Below are positions 48,556 to 57,762 of a DNA stretch of 64,000 nucleotides, piece by piece. Both the position numbers and the translations under genes were made by a program. Numbering within the stretch: the first letter of the stretch is position 1; the number at the start of each line of letters is the position of its first letter. The notes beneath the pieces are model-generated. The model was given only the letters and a program-made list of their open reading frames with translations, was not told where the DNA came from and ran no database searches. Source of the DNA: Janthinobacterium sp. TB1-E2 (GTDB lineage: Bacteria; Pseudomonadota; Gammaproteobacteria; Burkholderiales; Burkholderiaceae_D); NCBI RefSeq assembly GCF_036885605.1, contig NZ_CP142523.1:4402001-4466000 (forward strand), in the 5' to 3' direction.

Positions 48556-49143
48556 ATGCCCGCACCTTCCACGCTTCCGCCCGACCTGCCCCGTCCGCAA
48601 CCAGCTTCGCTTGCCGACCTGTTCTTCTCGTTCACCTGGCTGGCCCTGCAGGGCTTTGGCGGCGTGCTGGCCGTGATCCAGCGCGAGATGGTCGAGCGCA
48701 AGCGCTGGCTGACGCAGGAGGAATTCCTCGAAGACTGGGCCGTGGCGCAAATCATGCCCGGGCCGAATGTCGTCAACCTGTCCCTGATGGTGGGCGGGCG
48801 CTATTTCGGCTTGAAAGGCGCGCTGACGGCGCTGGCCGGCATGCTGGCCGCGCCTCTCGTCATCGTGCTCGTGCTGGGCGTGCTGTACACGCGCTTTGGC
48901 GACAATCCGCAGATGGCGGGCGCCTTGCGCGGCATGGCGGCCGTCTCGGCCGGCATGATCGCCGCCACGGGCGTGAAACTGGCGACCGCGCTGGCCAAGC
49001 ATCCGCTGCCCCTGTGGCTCACCTTGTCCATCACCGTGCTCGGTGTGCTGATGGTGGCGATCTTGCGCTGGCCCCTGCTGTACATCCTGCTGGGCCTGGG
49101 CGGCATCGGCTGCCTGCTCACCTATCGAAAGCTGTCCCCATGA
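48556..49143 (+). CDS. chrA: Chromate transporter, N-terminal-type half (short-chain CHR)
   Basis: A 195-aa membrane protein with about six helices, the half of a split CHR exporter. The motifs LQGFGGVLAVIQREMV, the AQIMPGPNVVNLSLMVG segment and GALRGMAAVSAGMI are typical. It overlaps the second half by four bases (ATGA). The pair would extrude chromate, or possibly another oxyanion, at the inner membrane. The ribosome site is weak. Confidence 0.88.
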   Translation: MPAPSTLPPDLPRPQPASLADLFFSFTWLALQGFGGVLAVIQREMVERKRWLTQEEFLEDWAVAQIMPGPNVVNLSLMVGGRYFGLKGALTALAGMLAAPLVIVLVLGVLYTRFGDNPQMAGALRGMAAVSAGMIAATGVKLATALAKHPLPLWLTLSITVLGVLMVAILRWPLLYILLGLGGIGCLLTYRKLSP

Positions 49144-49724
49144 ATCCGCCTTTGCAACTGGTGTTGAGCACAGGCGACTGGCTGAACCTGTTCGGCCACT
49201 ACCTGATGCTGTCGCTGATGTCGATCGGCGGCGCCATTTCCACCACCTCCGAAATGCACCGCTTCCTTGTCGAACAGCATGGCTGGCTGACCCAGGCGCA
49301 ATTCAACGAGTCGATCGCCATCGCCCAGGCCGCGCCCGGGCCAAACGTGCTGTTCGTCGCCCTGATGGGCTGGAACGTGGGCATGAACGCGGGCAGCTAC
49401 ACGGCCGCCTACCTGGGCGTGTTCATCACCATGGTGGGCATCATGCTGCCCAGCACGACCCTCACCTACGTGGCGGCCCAATGGGGCTACCGCAACCGCG
49501 ACCTGCGCCCCGTGCGCGCCTTCAAGCAAGGCATGGCGCCCATCGTCGTCGCCCTGCTGATTTCCACGGGCATGATTTTGGGCGGCGCCAACCATGACAT
49601 CCGCACGGACTGGCCCTTGTGGAGCCTATCCATCGTGACCGGCCTCATCATCTGGCGCACGAAGATCCATTTGCTGTGGCTGCTGGCGGCCGGCGCCGTG
49701 CTGGGCTGGTTCCAGCTCGTCTGA
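49140..49724 (+). CDS. chrA: Chromate transporter, second half (short-chain CHR)
   Basis: A 194-aa partner of the preceding gene. It has its own CHR motifs (LMSIGGAISTTSEMHRFLVE, AAPGPNVLFVALMGWNVG) and six helices; the topology is opposite, as in known short-chain CHR pairs. Its ATG lies inside the stop of the first gene, so both should be made in equal amounts. It converges on urtE with a two-base gap. Confidence 0.88.
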   Translation: MNPPLQLVLSTGDWLNLFGHYLMLSLMSIGGAISTTSEMHRFLVEQHGWLTQAQFNESIAIAQAAPGPNVLFVALMGWNVGMNAGSYTAAYLGVFITMVGIMLPSTTLTYVAAQWGYRNRDLRPVRAFKQGMAPIVVALLISTGMILGGANHDIRTDWPLWSLSIVTGLIIWRTKIHLLWLLAAGAVLGWFQLV

Positions 49725-49726
49725 CC

Positions 49727-50425
49727 TTACACGGCCAGGTGCCGCTTCACGTCCTCGCCATCCATCTGTTCCGCCTTGCCGCTGGCGACGACACTGCCGC
49801 GCGACAGGACGATGAATTCATCGGCCAGCTCGCGGGCAAAATCGAAATACTGTTCGCACAGCACGATGGCCATGTCGCCACGCTGCTTCAGCAAGGAAAT
49901 GACCCTGCCGATATCCTTGATGACGGAGGGCTGGATGCCTTCCGTCGGCTCGTCGAAGATGATCAGCTGCGGCTCGGCCAGCAGGGCGCGGGCGATGGCC
50001 AGTTGCTGCTGTTGCCCGCCAGATAAATCTCCGCCGCGCCGCTGCAGCATCTCTTTGAGCACTGGAAACAGCTCATACACATGGGAATCGATGCACGACG
50101 CTTGTTTTCCGCGCTTCACCGCCATGCCCATCAGCAAGTTTTCCTCGACCGTCAGGCGCGCAAAGATGTCGCGCCCCTGCGGCACGTAAGCGATGCCCAG
50201 CTTTGCCCGCGCATGCGGCGTCAGCTTCGTGATGTCGCGCCCCTGGAAGACCACCTTGCCCTGCGCCACGGGCAGCACGCCCATCAGGCATTTGAGCAAG
50301 GTCGTCTTGCCCACGCCATTGCGCCCCAGCAAGGCCAGGCATTCGCCCTTGCGCGCCGACAGATTGATGCCGCGCAAGGTGTGCGAGGAGCCATAGTATT
50401 GATTCAATTGCTCAACTTCCAGCAT
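49727..50425 (-). CDS. urtE: Urea ABC transporter ATP-binding protein UrtE
   Basis: A 232-aa ATPase of the branched-chain/urea type. Walker A GRNGVGKTT, the signature LSGGQQQQLAIARAL, Walker B LIIFDEPTEGIQPS and the switch segment VLCEQYFDF (where Glu-Gln replaces the His, as is usual in LivF/UrtE) are present. It pairs with UrtD to drive urea uptake. It is the last gene of the urt unit, seven bases downstream of urtD. Confidence 0.94.
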   Translation of the reverse strand: MLEVEQLNQYYGSSHTLRGINLSARKGECLALLGRNGVGKTTLLKCLMGVLPVAQGKVVFQGRDITKLTPHARAKLGIAYVPQGRDIFARLTVEENLLMGMAVKRGKQASCIDSHVYELFPVLKEMLQRRGGDLSGGQQQQLAIARALLAEPQLIIFDEPTEGIQPSVIKDIGRVISLLKQRGDMAIVLCEQYFDFARELADEFIVLSRGSVVASGKAEQMDGEDVKRHLAV

Positions 50426-50431
50426 ATGTGT

Positions 50432-51262
50432 TCACCTTCCCAGATAGACTTCGATGACGCGCTCGTCCGCCTGCACTTCGTCCATGCGCCCCTGCGCCAG
50501 CACGGCACCCTCATGCAGCACGGTGACGATGCCTTGCTGGGCAATGTCAGTCACAAAACCCATGTCGTGCTCGACCACCATGATCGAATGCTTGCCGCGC
50601 AATTCATTGAGCAATTCCGCCGTGCGCGCCGTTTCGGCATCGGACATGCCGGCCACCGGTTCGTCCAATAGAATCAGCTGCGGCTCCTGCATCAGCAGCA
50701 TGCCAATTTCCAGCCACTGCTTTTGCCCGTGCGACAGCAAGCCGGCTGGCCGCGCTTCCTGGCCGTTGAGGCGAATCAAGCGCAAAATCGCTTCGATCTT
50801 GCCTGCCTGCTCCGAGCTTAAACGCGCAAACAGGGTGGGCGCCACGCGCTTGTCCATCTTCATCGCCAGTTCCAGGTTGTCGAACACCGTGTGCTGCTCG
50901 AACACGGTGGGGCGCTGGAACTTGCGACCGATACCCGCGTGGGCAATCTGCGCTTCCGTCATCGTCGCCAGATTCATGGTCTGGCCAAACCAGGCCGTGC
51001 CGGACGTGGGCCGCGTCTTGCCGGTGATCACATCCATCATCGTCGTCTTGCCCGCGCCGTTAGGGCCGATGATGCAGCGCAATTCGCCCACGGAAATGTC
51101 GAGACTGAGCTTATTGATGGCCTTGAAGCCGTCGAACGACACGCTGATGTCTTCCAGATACAAAATGGCGCCATGCGTCGTATCGACGCCCTCGCCTTTC
51201 ACGCGCGAATAACTGGCGCCCGTTTCCGCGCTGGCCATGCCGGGCAACATGCGGATACTCAT
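50432..51262 (-). CDS. urtD: Urea ABC transporter ATP-binding protein UrtD
   Basis: A 276-aa ATPase. Walker A is GPNGAGKTT, the signature is LLSHGQKQWLEIGM (SHGQ type, as in UrtD), Walker B is LILLDEPVAGM and the switch is VVEHD. The start overlaps the urtC stop (ATGA). A long upstream open frame is urtC read in another frame. It has a short N-terminal extension before the ATPase fold. Confidence 0.94.
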   Translation of the reverse strand: MSIRMLPGMASAETGASYSRVKGEGVDTTHGAILYLEDISVSFDGFKAINKLSLDISVGELRCIIGPNGAGKTTMMDVITGKTRPTSGTAWFGQTMNLATMTEAQIAHAGIGRKFQRPTVFEQHTVFDNLELAMKMDKRVAPTLFARLSSEQAGKIEAILRLIRLNGQEARPAGLLSHGQKQWLEIGMLLMQEPQLILLDEPVAGMSDAETARTAELLNELRGKHSIMVVEHDMGFVTDIAQQGIVTVLHEGAVLAQGRMDEVQADERVIEVYLGR

Positions 51263-52380
51263 GCGGCCTCCTCTGCCACGACGGCCGTTTTCTTGCGTTT
51301 GAGCTTGTTCAACACGCCGAGCATGCCTTGCTGCATGAACAGGGTGACGACGATGAACAGCAAGCCCAGCGCGAACAGCCACAGTTCCGGCAAGGCGGCC
51401 GTGAACCAGCTTTTCAAGCCGTTGACGGTGAAGGCGCCCAGGATGGGACCGATCAAAGTACCGCGTCCGCCGACGGCCACCCACACGACCATTTCGATGG
51501 AGTTCGCCGGTGACATTTCGGACGGATTGATGATGCCCACTTGCGGCACGTACAGAGCGCCAGCGATGCCGCACAGCACCGCCGACAAGGTCCAGACGAA
51601 CAGCTTGAACCACAGCGGGTTGTAGCCAAGGAACATCAAGCGCGCCTCGCTGTCGCGCACGCCTTGCAGCACCCTGCCCAGTTTCGAGCGGACGATGGCG
51701 CGCGCGCCCACCAGCGCGGCCAGCAGGAAGGCCAGGGTCAGCAGGAACAGCACGGCACGGGTAGCGGGCGCCGTGATGTCATGGCCAAGGATGGTCTTGA
51801 AATCCGTGAAACCGTTGTTGCCGCCAAAGCCGGTGTCATTACGGAAGAACAAGAGCATGAAGGCATACGTCATTGCCTGCGTGATGATGGAAAAATACAC
51901 ACCCTTGATGCGCGAACGAAAGGCAAAGTAGCCAAACACAAAGGCCAGCACGCCCGGCACCAGCACGACGAGGGCCATGCAGTACCAGAAATGTTCCGTG
52001 AAGGCCCAGTACCACGGGTAGGTTTTCCAGTCGAGAAAGACCATGAAGTCGGGCAAGCTGCTCTGGTACTGGCCCTGGTCGCCAATCGCGCGCATCAGAT
52101 ACATGCCGTGCGCATACGCGCCCAGGGCAAAGAACACGCCGTGCCCCAGCGACAAGATGCCCGTGTAGCCCCAGACGAGGTCCAGCGCCAGCGCGGCCAG
52201 CGCATAACACATGAACTTGCCCACCAGCGCCACCGTATAGGCGGACACGTGCAAGGCATGACCTTCGGCAAACGCCAGGTTAAAAATCGGCAATAGCGCC
52301 GCCAGCAGCGTGCATGCGGCAATCGCCAGCCAGACGGGCCGCGTGAACAGGCCCTGCTTGGATTGATAGGAGGTAGTCAT
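51259..52380 (-). CDS. urtC: Urea ABC transporter permease UrtC
   Basis: A 373-aa LivM-like permease with about ten helices and the segment GVRDSEARLMFLGYN that contacts the ATPases. With UrtB it forms the urea channel. The ATG is inside the urtB stop (ATGA) with AGGAGG seven bases upstream. A positively charged C-terminus (KLKRKKT) is cytosolic. Confidence 0.94.
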   Translation of the reverse strand: MTTSYQSKQGLFTRPVWLAIAACTLLAALLPIFNLAFAEGHALHVSAYTVALVGKFMCYALAALALDLVWGYTGILSLGHGVFFALGAYAHGMYLMRAIGDQGQYQSSLPDFMVFLDWKTYPWYWAFTEHFWYCMALVVLVPGVLAFVFGYFAFRSRIKGVYFSIITQAMTYAFMLLFFRNDTGFGGNNGFTDFKTILGHDITAPATRAVLFLLTLAFLLAALVGARAIVRSKLGRVLQGVRDSEARLMFLGYNPLWFKLFVWTLSAVLCGIAGALYVPQVGIINPSEMSPANSIEMVVWVAVGGRGTLIGPILGAFTVNGLKSWFTAALPELWLFALGLLFIVVTLFMQQGMLGVLNKLKRKKTAVVAEEAA

Positions 52381-53960
52381 TCGACGCTGCGTCCCTTCAT
52401 GGCAAACAGGCCCTGCGGCCGGCGCTGGATGAAAATGATGATGAATACCAAAATGGCGATTTTCGCCAGCACGGCGCCCGCCACCGGTTCGAGGAATTTG
52501 TTCACTTCGCCCAGGCCCAGCGCGGCGATGACGGTGCCGGCAAGTTGCCCTACGCCGCCCAGCACCACCACCATGAAGGAATCGACGATGTAGCTTTGGC
52601 CCAGGTCCGGCCCCACATTGCCCAGCTGCGACAGGGCCACGCCACCGAGCCCGGCGATGCCGGAACCGAGGCCGAAGGTCAGCATGTCGACCTTGCCCGT
52701 GGCCACGCCCACGCAATCGGCCATGCGGCGGTTTTGCGTGACGGCCCGCACGAATAGGCCCAGCCGTGTCTTGTTGAGGATCAGCCACACTGCCACCACG
52801 ACAAGGACGGCGAAGACGATGATGGCCAGGCGGTTGTACGGCAGCACTAGGCCGCCCAGCACCGTCACGCCGCCCGACATCCAGGCGGGATTGGCCACTT
52901 CCACGTTTTGCGCGCCGAAGATCGTGCGCACCGTCTGCATGAGGATGAGGCTGATACCCCAGGTGGCCAGCAGGGTTTCCAGCGGCCGCCCGTACAGCCA
53001 GCGGATCACCGTGCGCTCGAGCGCCACGCCCACCAGTCCCGCGACGAGAAAGGCCGCCGGCAAGGCGGCCAGCAGGTAGGCATCCTGCAGACCAGGCAGA
53101 TAGGTGCGGAAGAACAGCTGGCATAAATAGGTCGTGTATGCGCCTATCATCAGCAGTTCGCCATGCGCCATGTTGATGATGCCCATCAAGCCGAACGTGA
53201 TGGCCAGCCCCAAGGCGGCTAACAGCAGCACGCTGCCCAGTGAAATGCCATAGAACACGTTGCCGGCGAATTCCATGCGCGCCACCCGGCCCTTGATCTG
53301 GCCCATGGTCTCGATGGCGGCCAGCTGCACGGCTTCGTCGGGCTCGCCTCCCTTCTCGAGCATGGCTTGCAGCACGGGTAGCAGGCGCGCATCGCTGCTG
53401 CCGGCCAGCGCCTGCACGGCCTGCTTGCGCGTGGCGGCGTCTGGCGCATGCAGGTTGGCGCTGGCGATCAGCACTTGCAATATCTGCTGGATCTCGGCAT
53501 CGCTCTCTTGCGCCAGCGCCTTGTGGATCAGGGGCAGCTGCGCCGGATCCACGGATTGCTGCAATGCCTGCGCGGCGGCCAGGCGCGTAGAGCGCTCGGG
53601 CGCCAGCAGTTTCAACCCGGACAAGGCGCCCGCCACGGCCGAGCGCAAGCGGTTGTTGACCATCACGCCATCGATGCCGTCCGGCAGCGGCACGCTCTTG
53701 CCGAGTGCAGGGTCATACGCCTGCTCGCCGTCGACGATATACACCTTGCCGTCGGGTGTTGCGTATAAAGCGTCGTCCTGCAAGGCTTGCAGCACACGGG
53801 CGGCCTCGGGTGTGGCCAGGGCGGCGATCTGGGCGACGGCAGCGACTCTGGCGTCGGGGTCGTCGCCGGATAGCGGTTTGAGCAGGTCGGGGGGAATGGC
53901 GGCCTGCGCAGACAGCGGCAACAGGCAAAGTAATAACAAAATACGACGTAGCAGACGCAT
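52377..53960 (-). CDS. urtB: Urea ABC transporter permease UrtB with periplasmic HEAT-like domain
   Basis: A 527-aa LivH-like permease. A signal peptide (about 1-20) precedes roughly 210 residues of repeated helices (periplasmic, HEAT-like, with LLAPERSTRLAAAQAL and LLPVLQAMLEKGGE units), then eight helices of the permease with GIINMAHGELLMIGAY and TRLGLFVRAVTQN. This long N-terminus is normal for UrtB. It follows urtA after an 87-base gap that contains a strong palindrome. Confidence 0.93.
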   Translation of the reverse strand: MRLLRRILLLLCLLPLSAQAAIPPDLLKPLSGDDPDARVAAVAQIAALATPEAARVLQALQDDALYATPDGKVYIVDGEQAYDPALGKSVPLPDGIDGVMVNNRLRSAVAGALSGLKLLAPERSTRLAAAQALQQSVDPAQLPLIHKALAQESDAEIQQILQVLIASANLHAPDAATRKQAVQALAGSSDARLLPVLQAMLEKGGEPDEAVQLAAIETMGQIKGRVARMEFAGNVFYGISLGSVLLLAALGLAITFGLMGIINMAHGELLMIGAYTTYLCQLFFRTYLPGLQDAYLLAALPAAFLVAGLVGVALERTVIRWLYGRPLETLLATWGISLILMQTVRTIFGAQNVEVANPAWMSGGVTVLGGLVLPYNRLAIIVFAVLVVVAVWLILNKTRLGLFVRAVTQNRRMADCVGVATGKVDMLTFGLGSGIAGLGGVALSQLGNVGPDLGQSYIVDSFMVVVLGGVGQLAGTVIAALGLGEVNKFLEPVAGAVLAKIAILVFIIIFIQRRPQGLFAMKGRSVE

Positions 53961-54002
53961 GCGGAAAGACCTCTCATCGTTACTTCAGCCCAAGCGAAAT
54001 CT

Positions 54003-54029
54003 GGGGTCAGACCCGTCGGGTCTGACCCC
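54003..54029. repeat. Perfect 27-bp palindrome in the urtA-urtB gap
   Basis: Two 13-bp arms, GGGGTCAGACCCG (54003-54015) and CGGGTCTGACCCC (54017-54029), around a single central T. It is a very stable potential hairpin with no U-run after it. Similar GGGTCAGACCC palindromes are common dispersed repeats in Burkholderiales genomes. Between urtA and urtB it may protect the binding-protein mRNA or lower urtB. Confidence 0.8.
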
Positions 54030-54047
54030 GGCCTTTCTGCTGCTAAC

Positions 54048-55301
54048 TCATAACTTCTGCTTACCCTCATTCCCCTTGATAAACGGGCTCCAAGGCTGGG
54101 CGCGGATCGGTTCCTTGGTTTTCCACACGACATTGAATTGCCCATCGGCCTTGATCTCGCCGATCATCACGGGCTTGTGCAGGTGGTGGTTCGTGGCATC
54201 CATGGTCAGGGTGAAGCCCGATGGCGCCTTGACGCTTTGGCCGGCCATGGCGGCGATCACCTTGTCCGTGTCCGTCGACTTGGCTTTTTCCACGGCTTGC
54301 GCCCACATGTGGATGCCGACATAGGTCGCTTCCATCGGGTCGTTCGTCACGACCGAACCCGCGTTCGGCAGTTTTTGTGCCACAGCGTAAGCCTTCCACT
54401 GCTTGATGAAGGCCGTATTCACGGGGTTCTTGACGGATTCAAAATAATTCCACGCCGCCAAGTGACCGAGCAAGGGCTTGGTATCGATGCCGCGCAGCTC
54501 TTCCTCGCCCACGGAAAACGCGACGACGGGCACGTCCGTGGCTTTCAAGCCCGCATTGCCCAGCTCCTTGTAGAACGGCACGTTCGAATCGCCATTGATG
54601 GTGGATATAACGGCTGTCTTGCCGCCCGTGGAAAACTTCTTGATGTTGGCGACGATGGTTTGATAGTCGGCGTGGCCGAACGGCGTGTAGACCTCGCTGA
54701 TATCGCTATCTTTGACGCCCTTGCTTTTCAGGAAGGCACGCAGGATCTTGTTGGTGGTGCGCGGATACACGTAATCCGTGCCCAGCAGCACGAAGCGCTT
54801 GGCGCCGCCGCCATCCTTGCTCATCAGGTATTCGACGGCGGGGATCGCCTGCTGGTTCGGCGCGGCGCCCGTGTAAAACACATTCTTTTCCAGTTCCTCG
54901 CCCTCGTATTGCACCGGGTAAAACAGCAGGCTGTTGAGTTCCTTGAACACGGGTAAAACCGACTTGCGCGACACGGACGTCCAGCAGCCAAACACGACGG
55001 CGACCTTGTCCTGCGCCACCAGCTGGCGCGCTTTTTCCGCGAACAAAGGCCAGTTCGACGCCGGGTCGACGACGACGGCTTCCAGCTTCTTGCCCAACAC
55101 GCCACCTTTGGCATTGATCTCGGCGATCGTCATCAAGGCTACGTCTTTCAGCGACGTTTCGGAAATGGCCATGGTGCCCGACAGCGAGTGCAAAATGCCT
55201 ACCTTGATCGTATCGGCGGCCAGGGCTGCCTGCATGTAAGTGGAGGTGGCAAGGGCCAGTGCGCCGGCGGCGGCCGCTTTCAGGATGATGCGTCGTGACA
55301 T
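54048..55301 (-). CDS. urtA: Urea ABC transporter substrate-binding protein UrtA
   Basis: A 417-aa periplasmic protein. The signal peptide begins MSRRIILKAAA, a twin-arginine motif (SRRxxLK), so it may be exported folded by Tat. The mature part has the Peripla_BP_5 fold with IKVGILHSLSGTMAISE, VVVDPASNWPLFAEKA and FVLLGTDYVYPRTTN, typical of urea or short-chain amide binding proteins. It is the first gene of urtABCDE. GGAG lies seven bases before the ATG; the longer upstream frame lacks a site. Confidence 0.94.
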   Translation of the reverse strand: MSRRIILKAAAAGALALATSTYMQAALAADTIKVGILHSLSGTMAISETSLKDVALMTIAEINAKGGVLGKKLEAVVVDPASNWPLFAEKARQLVAQDKVAVVFGCWTSVSRKSVLPVFKELNSLLFYPVQYEGEELEKNVFYTGAAPNQQAIPAVEYLMSKDGGGAKRFVLLGTDYVYPRTTNKILRAFLKSKGVKDSDISEVYTPFGHADYQTIVANIKKFSTGGKTAVISTINGDSNVPFYKELGNAGLKATDVPVVAFSVGEEELRGIDTKPLLGHLAAWNYFESVKNPVNTAFIKQWKAYAVAQKLPNAGSVVTNDPMEATYVGIHMWAQAVEKAKSTDTDKVIAAMAGQSVKAPSGFTLTMDATNHHLHKPVMIGEIKADGQFNVVWKTKEPIRAQPWSPFIKGNEGKQKL

Positions 55302-55355
55302 GGGGACTCCTGTGATGGGTTCGTGGGGGTCGAGCTGGGCATACGATGTTGTTAA

Positions 55356-55371
55356 AGCAGAATGCATGCCA
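55356..55371 (-). promoter_or_regulatory. Possible sigma-54 promoter of urtA
   Basis: Minus strand TGGCATGCATTCTGCT has the GG and GC of the -24/-12 elements 10 bases apart and most consensus bases. It lies 55 bases before the urtA start. It would fit NtrC control of urea uptake, but is weaker than the nas promoter. Confidence 0.4.
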
Positions 55372-55416
55372 GCGCCAGCAGGTGTCCGCCATGGTGCACG
55401 CGGCTCCCGCCGCACG

Positions 55417-55456
55417 AAAAAAAACCTGGCTGCACAAGGACTGTGCAGCCAGGTTT
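55417..55456 (-). terminator. Intrinsic terminator after the DUF4349 gene
   Basis: A perfect 15-bp inverted repeat (55422-55436 and 55442-55456, arms AAACCTGGCTGCACA) with a 5-base loop is followed on the minus strand by eight T. It ends transcription from 56288 and insulates the urtA promoter. Confidence 0.9.
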
Positions 55457-55499
55457 CAAATTGCCGTAAAACGGTGCGCCGGACGCAACAATCCCGGCA

Positions 55500-56288
55500 T
55501 CAATCCTTGCGCGGTACGCCTCTCAAGCGGCGCCAACCCTTGCGTCCCAGCGGGAACAGCAGCACGAAAGCGATCAGCCACGGCAGGATGTAGGCCATGG
55601 CCGTGATGGCGTTGGCCACGCCTTCCGACAGGTTGTCCGTGAAATTGCCCAGCGAGCGCTTGACGGGCGTCCAGAACGATTGCTTGCCTTCCGCGCTGAT
55701 GGCCACGTTCAGCAAGTCCGTATCGATGCGCTGCATCAACAGCGCGTCGGCCGCCGTCGCCTGCTCCAGCTCCACTTGCACAGTGGCCAGTTCCTTGGTC
55801 ACCTTGATGAGGGCATCGACATTTGCGCCCGAGCGCTTTTCCAGGTCTTGCAATTGCGCCTGGTATTGCTTGAGCATCTCCAGGCGTTTCTTGCTGTCGA
55901 GCACGGGACGGCCCAGGTCTTCCACCTTGGTGCCCTGGCTGGTGACGTCGCCTTCGGCCGCGACCAGCGCGACAAGCTTCTTGATGCCGGCCGGCTTGGC
56001 GCGCATGCTGATGCGCGCATGCACATAGCGCCCACTGTCGAGGCTGGAATCGAGCAACAGGCAGCCGTTTTCCGTATCGGCCTTGCAGGCGGCAAGCACT
56101 TTTTCATACAGGGGCCGCACTTGCGCCTCGTGCGTATCGACGCTGACATTATGTTCATAGGCAAGAAACTCGCTGCCCTTTTCCTTGCCATCGAGACGCG
56201 CGGCGCTCGACTGCCCGCCGCTCTCGCCCTTGCCGCCGCAACCGGCCAGCAACATCAGGCCGATCAGGCCTACATACACTTTTTTCAT
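55500..56288 (-). CDS. DUF4349-type lipoprotein
   Basis: A 262-aa lipoprotein with lipobox LMLLAGC (Cys about residue 17). A DUF4349-like domain has a beta-rich part then a long coiled coil (VLDSKKRLEMLKQYQAQLQDLEKRSG, about 125-190), followed by a C-terminal membrane helix (AITAMAYILPWLIAFVLLF) and a short basic tail. The function of the family is unknown. It is expressed alone or after the transglutaminase-like gene, which ends 21 bases upstream. Confidence 0.78.
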   Translation of the reverse strand: MKKVYVGLIGLMLLAGCGGKGESGGQSSAARLDGKEKGSEFLAYEHNVSVDTHEAQVRPLYEKVLAACKADTENGCLLLDSSLDSGRYVHARISMRAKPAGIKKLVALVAAEGDVTSQGTKVEDLGRPVLDSKKRLEMLKQYQAQLQDLEKRSGANVDALIKVTKELATVQVELEQATAADALLMQRIDTDLLNVAISAEGKQSFWTPVKRSLGNFTDNLSEGVANAITAMAYILPWLIAFVLLFPLGRKGWRRLRGVPRKD

Positions 56289-56309
56289 GATTTCTTTCCT
56301 GGATTATTT

Positions 56310-56915
56310 TTACAGCGGCAGCAATGTGATATCGGGCAGGTGCGCCGCCACGTCGTGCACGGTGGCGTATTGCGTCAGCGACGCCACCACCTGCGGCAGC
56401 GGTTCCGCCCAGATTTCCGGCAAGTCGCGCTCCTCTGGCGCCAGCACGGGAAAGGCCAGCTGCTCGCGTGGCGGCACAAAGGCGGCATCGACGCCGGGTT
56501 TGTTGCCGCGCGCATCGATGCGGTACCAGCCAAACTCCTGCAGATACACGGCATTCAAGCCATGCAGGCAAAACGGCGGCCCCACTTGGCCGACAGCCAG
56601 GCGCTGGTAGCACAGGCCGGCAGGAATGCCGTTGGCGCGCAGCAGCGCGGCCAGCAGATGGCTCTTCGCATAACAGTATCCCGTTCCATGCTGCAAGACG
56701 TCGGAAGCGCGGCAAGTGACGGGATTACGCTGGTAATCCCAGCTGTGGGCCACCTCGTCGCGCACGAAGGCAAAGCAGCGGGCCGCGATGGCCGCGTCGC
56801 CCACGGCACCGGCCGCCAGTGCGGCCGCCTTGGCGCGCACGGCCGGATGGTCGCTGTCGATGTAGGTGCTGCTGGCTAGATATATGGAAAAGTCGGGGGA
56901 AAAGTCGGTAGACAT
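56310..56915 (-). CDS. Transglutaminase-like cysteine peptidase family protein
   Basis: A 201-aa cytosolic protein. The catalytic triad is visible as Cys in GTGYCYAKSHLLAALLR, His in CLHGLNAVYL and Asp in RIDARG. Members act as peptidases or protein-modifying enzymes; the substrate is not known. The start MSTDFSPD has no strong Shine-Dalgarno sequence, and an upstream in-frame extension lacks protein-like sequence. The next gene on its strand is the DUF4349 lipoprotein. The 265 bases upstream to the divergent DUF2760 gene hold only promoter-like sequence. Confidence 0.82.
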   Translation of the reverse strand: MSTDFSPDFSIYLASSTYIDSDHPAVRAKAAALAAGAVGDAAIAARCFAFVRDEVAHSWDYQRNPVTCRASDVLQHGTGYCYAKSHLLAALLRANGIPAGLCYQRLAVGQVGPPFCLHGLNAVYLQEFGWYRIDARGNKPGVDAAFVPPREQLAFPVLAPEERDLPEIWAEPLPQVVASLTQYATVHDVAAHLPDITLLPL

Positions 56916-57180
56916 GGCATAAAGGCAATGCGAAAAGATAATGCGCGATTTTAGTCGAAGCTTCGCAACATTCACCGTTTCTTTGCGCAGGAACAAAGAA
57001 AATCCACGCGTCAGGCTCGCCGTTCCGGGGGCGGCGACTTTGGCGGCGGCCCGGTAGCTGGTATCATGCGGGCAAACACAGCCGACCCTACAGGCCCGGC
57101 ACAAGCACTACCCTGCGAAGCGGCCCCGCCACCGGGCGCGCCGCCGACGCCACCCTACAGATCAGAGAAACGAGTTCCCT

Positions 57181-57762
57181 ATGAGCACTTCATCGTCCCA
57201 CCCATCGTTCTGGCGCCGTGTCCCGCTGGCTTTCGGCGCTTTCTTCAGCACCCTGTCGGACGCAGCCTATGCGGCCCGCGTGGAAAAGCTGTCCCTGCCC
57301 GAGGCTGCTCCCGTCGCGCCAGCGGCCCCGGCGCCAGCCCCCGTGCCGACACCGGCCGCCGCCCCCGTCATCTTGAAAGAAGCCACGCCGGACGCCGCCT
57401 TGCAATTGCTGGCCCTGCTGCAACGCGAAGCGCGCCTGATCGACTTCACCCAGGAAAACCTGGGCAGCCATGCGGACGCAGACATCGGCGCGGCCGCCCG
57501 CCTCGTGCATGAAGGCTGCGCCAAGGTCATGCGCGAATACTTCACCATCGACGCCGTGCGCCAGGAAGCAGAGGGCAGCCGCATCGTCCTGCAGGAAGGT
57601 TTTGATTCTGCCCAGGTGCGCCTGACGGGCAACGTGGTCGGCTCGGCGCCATTCACGGGTACCTTGAGCCACCGCGGCTGGCGCGCGTCCAGCGTGCGCC
57701 TGCCGAAACTGAGCGCGCAGCACGACGCCGCCATCCTCGCACCGGCCGAGGTGGAACTGTGA
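57181..57762 (+). CDS. DUF2760 protein
   Basis: A 193-aa protein. It has an N-terminal hydrophobic stretch (VPLAFGAFFSTL), a Pro/Ala linker (42-62) and a DUF2760 domain: ALQLLALLQREARLIDFTQENLGSHADADIGAAARLVHEGC, then a beta-rich C-terminal region with GTLSHRGWRAS. (Only short parts of these motifs are conserved signatures.) The function is unknown, but this family is nearly always next to Hsp70-like genes. Its stop overlaps the next start (GTGA). RBS: AGAGAAACGAG upstream. Confidence 0.85.
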   Translation: MSTSSSHPSFWRRVPLAFGAFFSTLSDAAYAARVEKLSLPEAAPVAPAAPAPAPVPTPAAAPVILKEATPDAALQLLALLQREARLIDFTQENLGSHADADIGAAARLVHEGCAKVMREYFTIDAVRQEAEGSRIVLQEGFDSAQVRLTGNVVGSAPFTGTLSHRGWRASSVRLPKLSAQHDAAILAPAEVEL

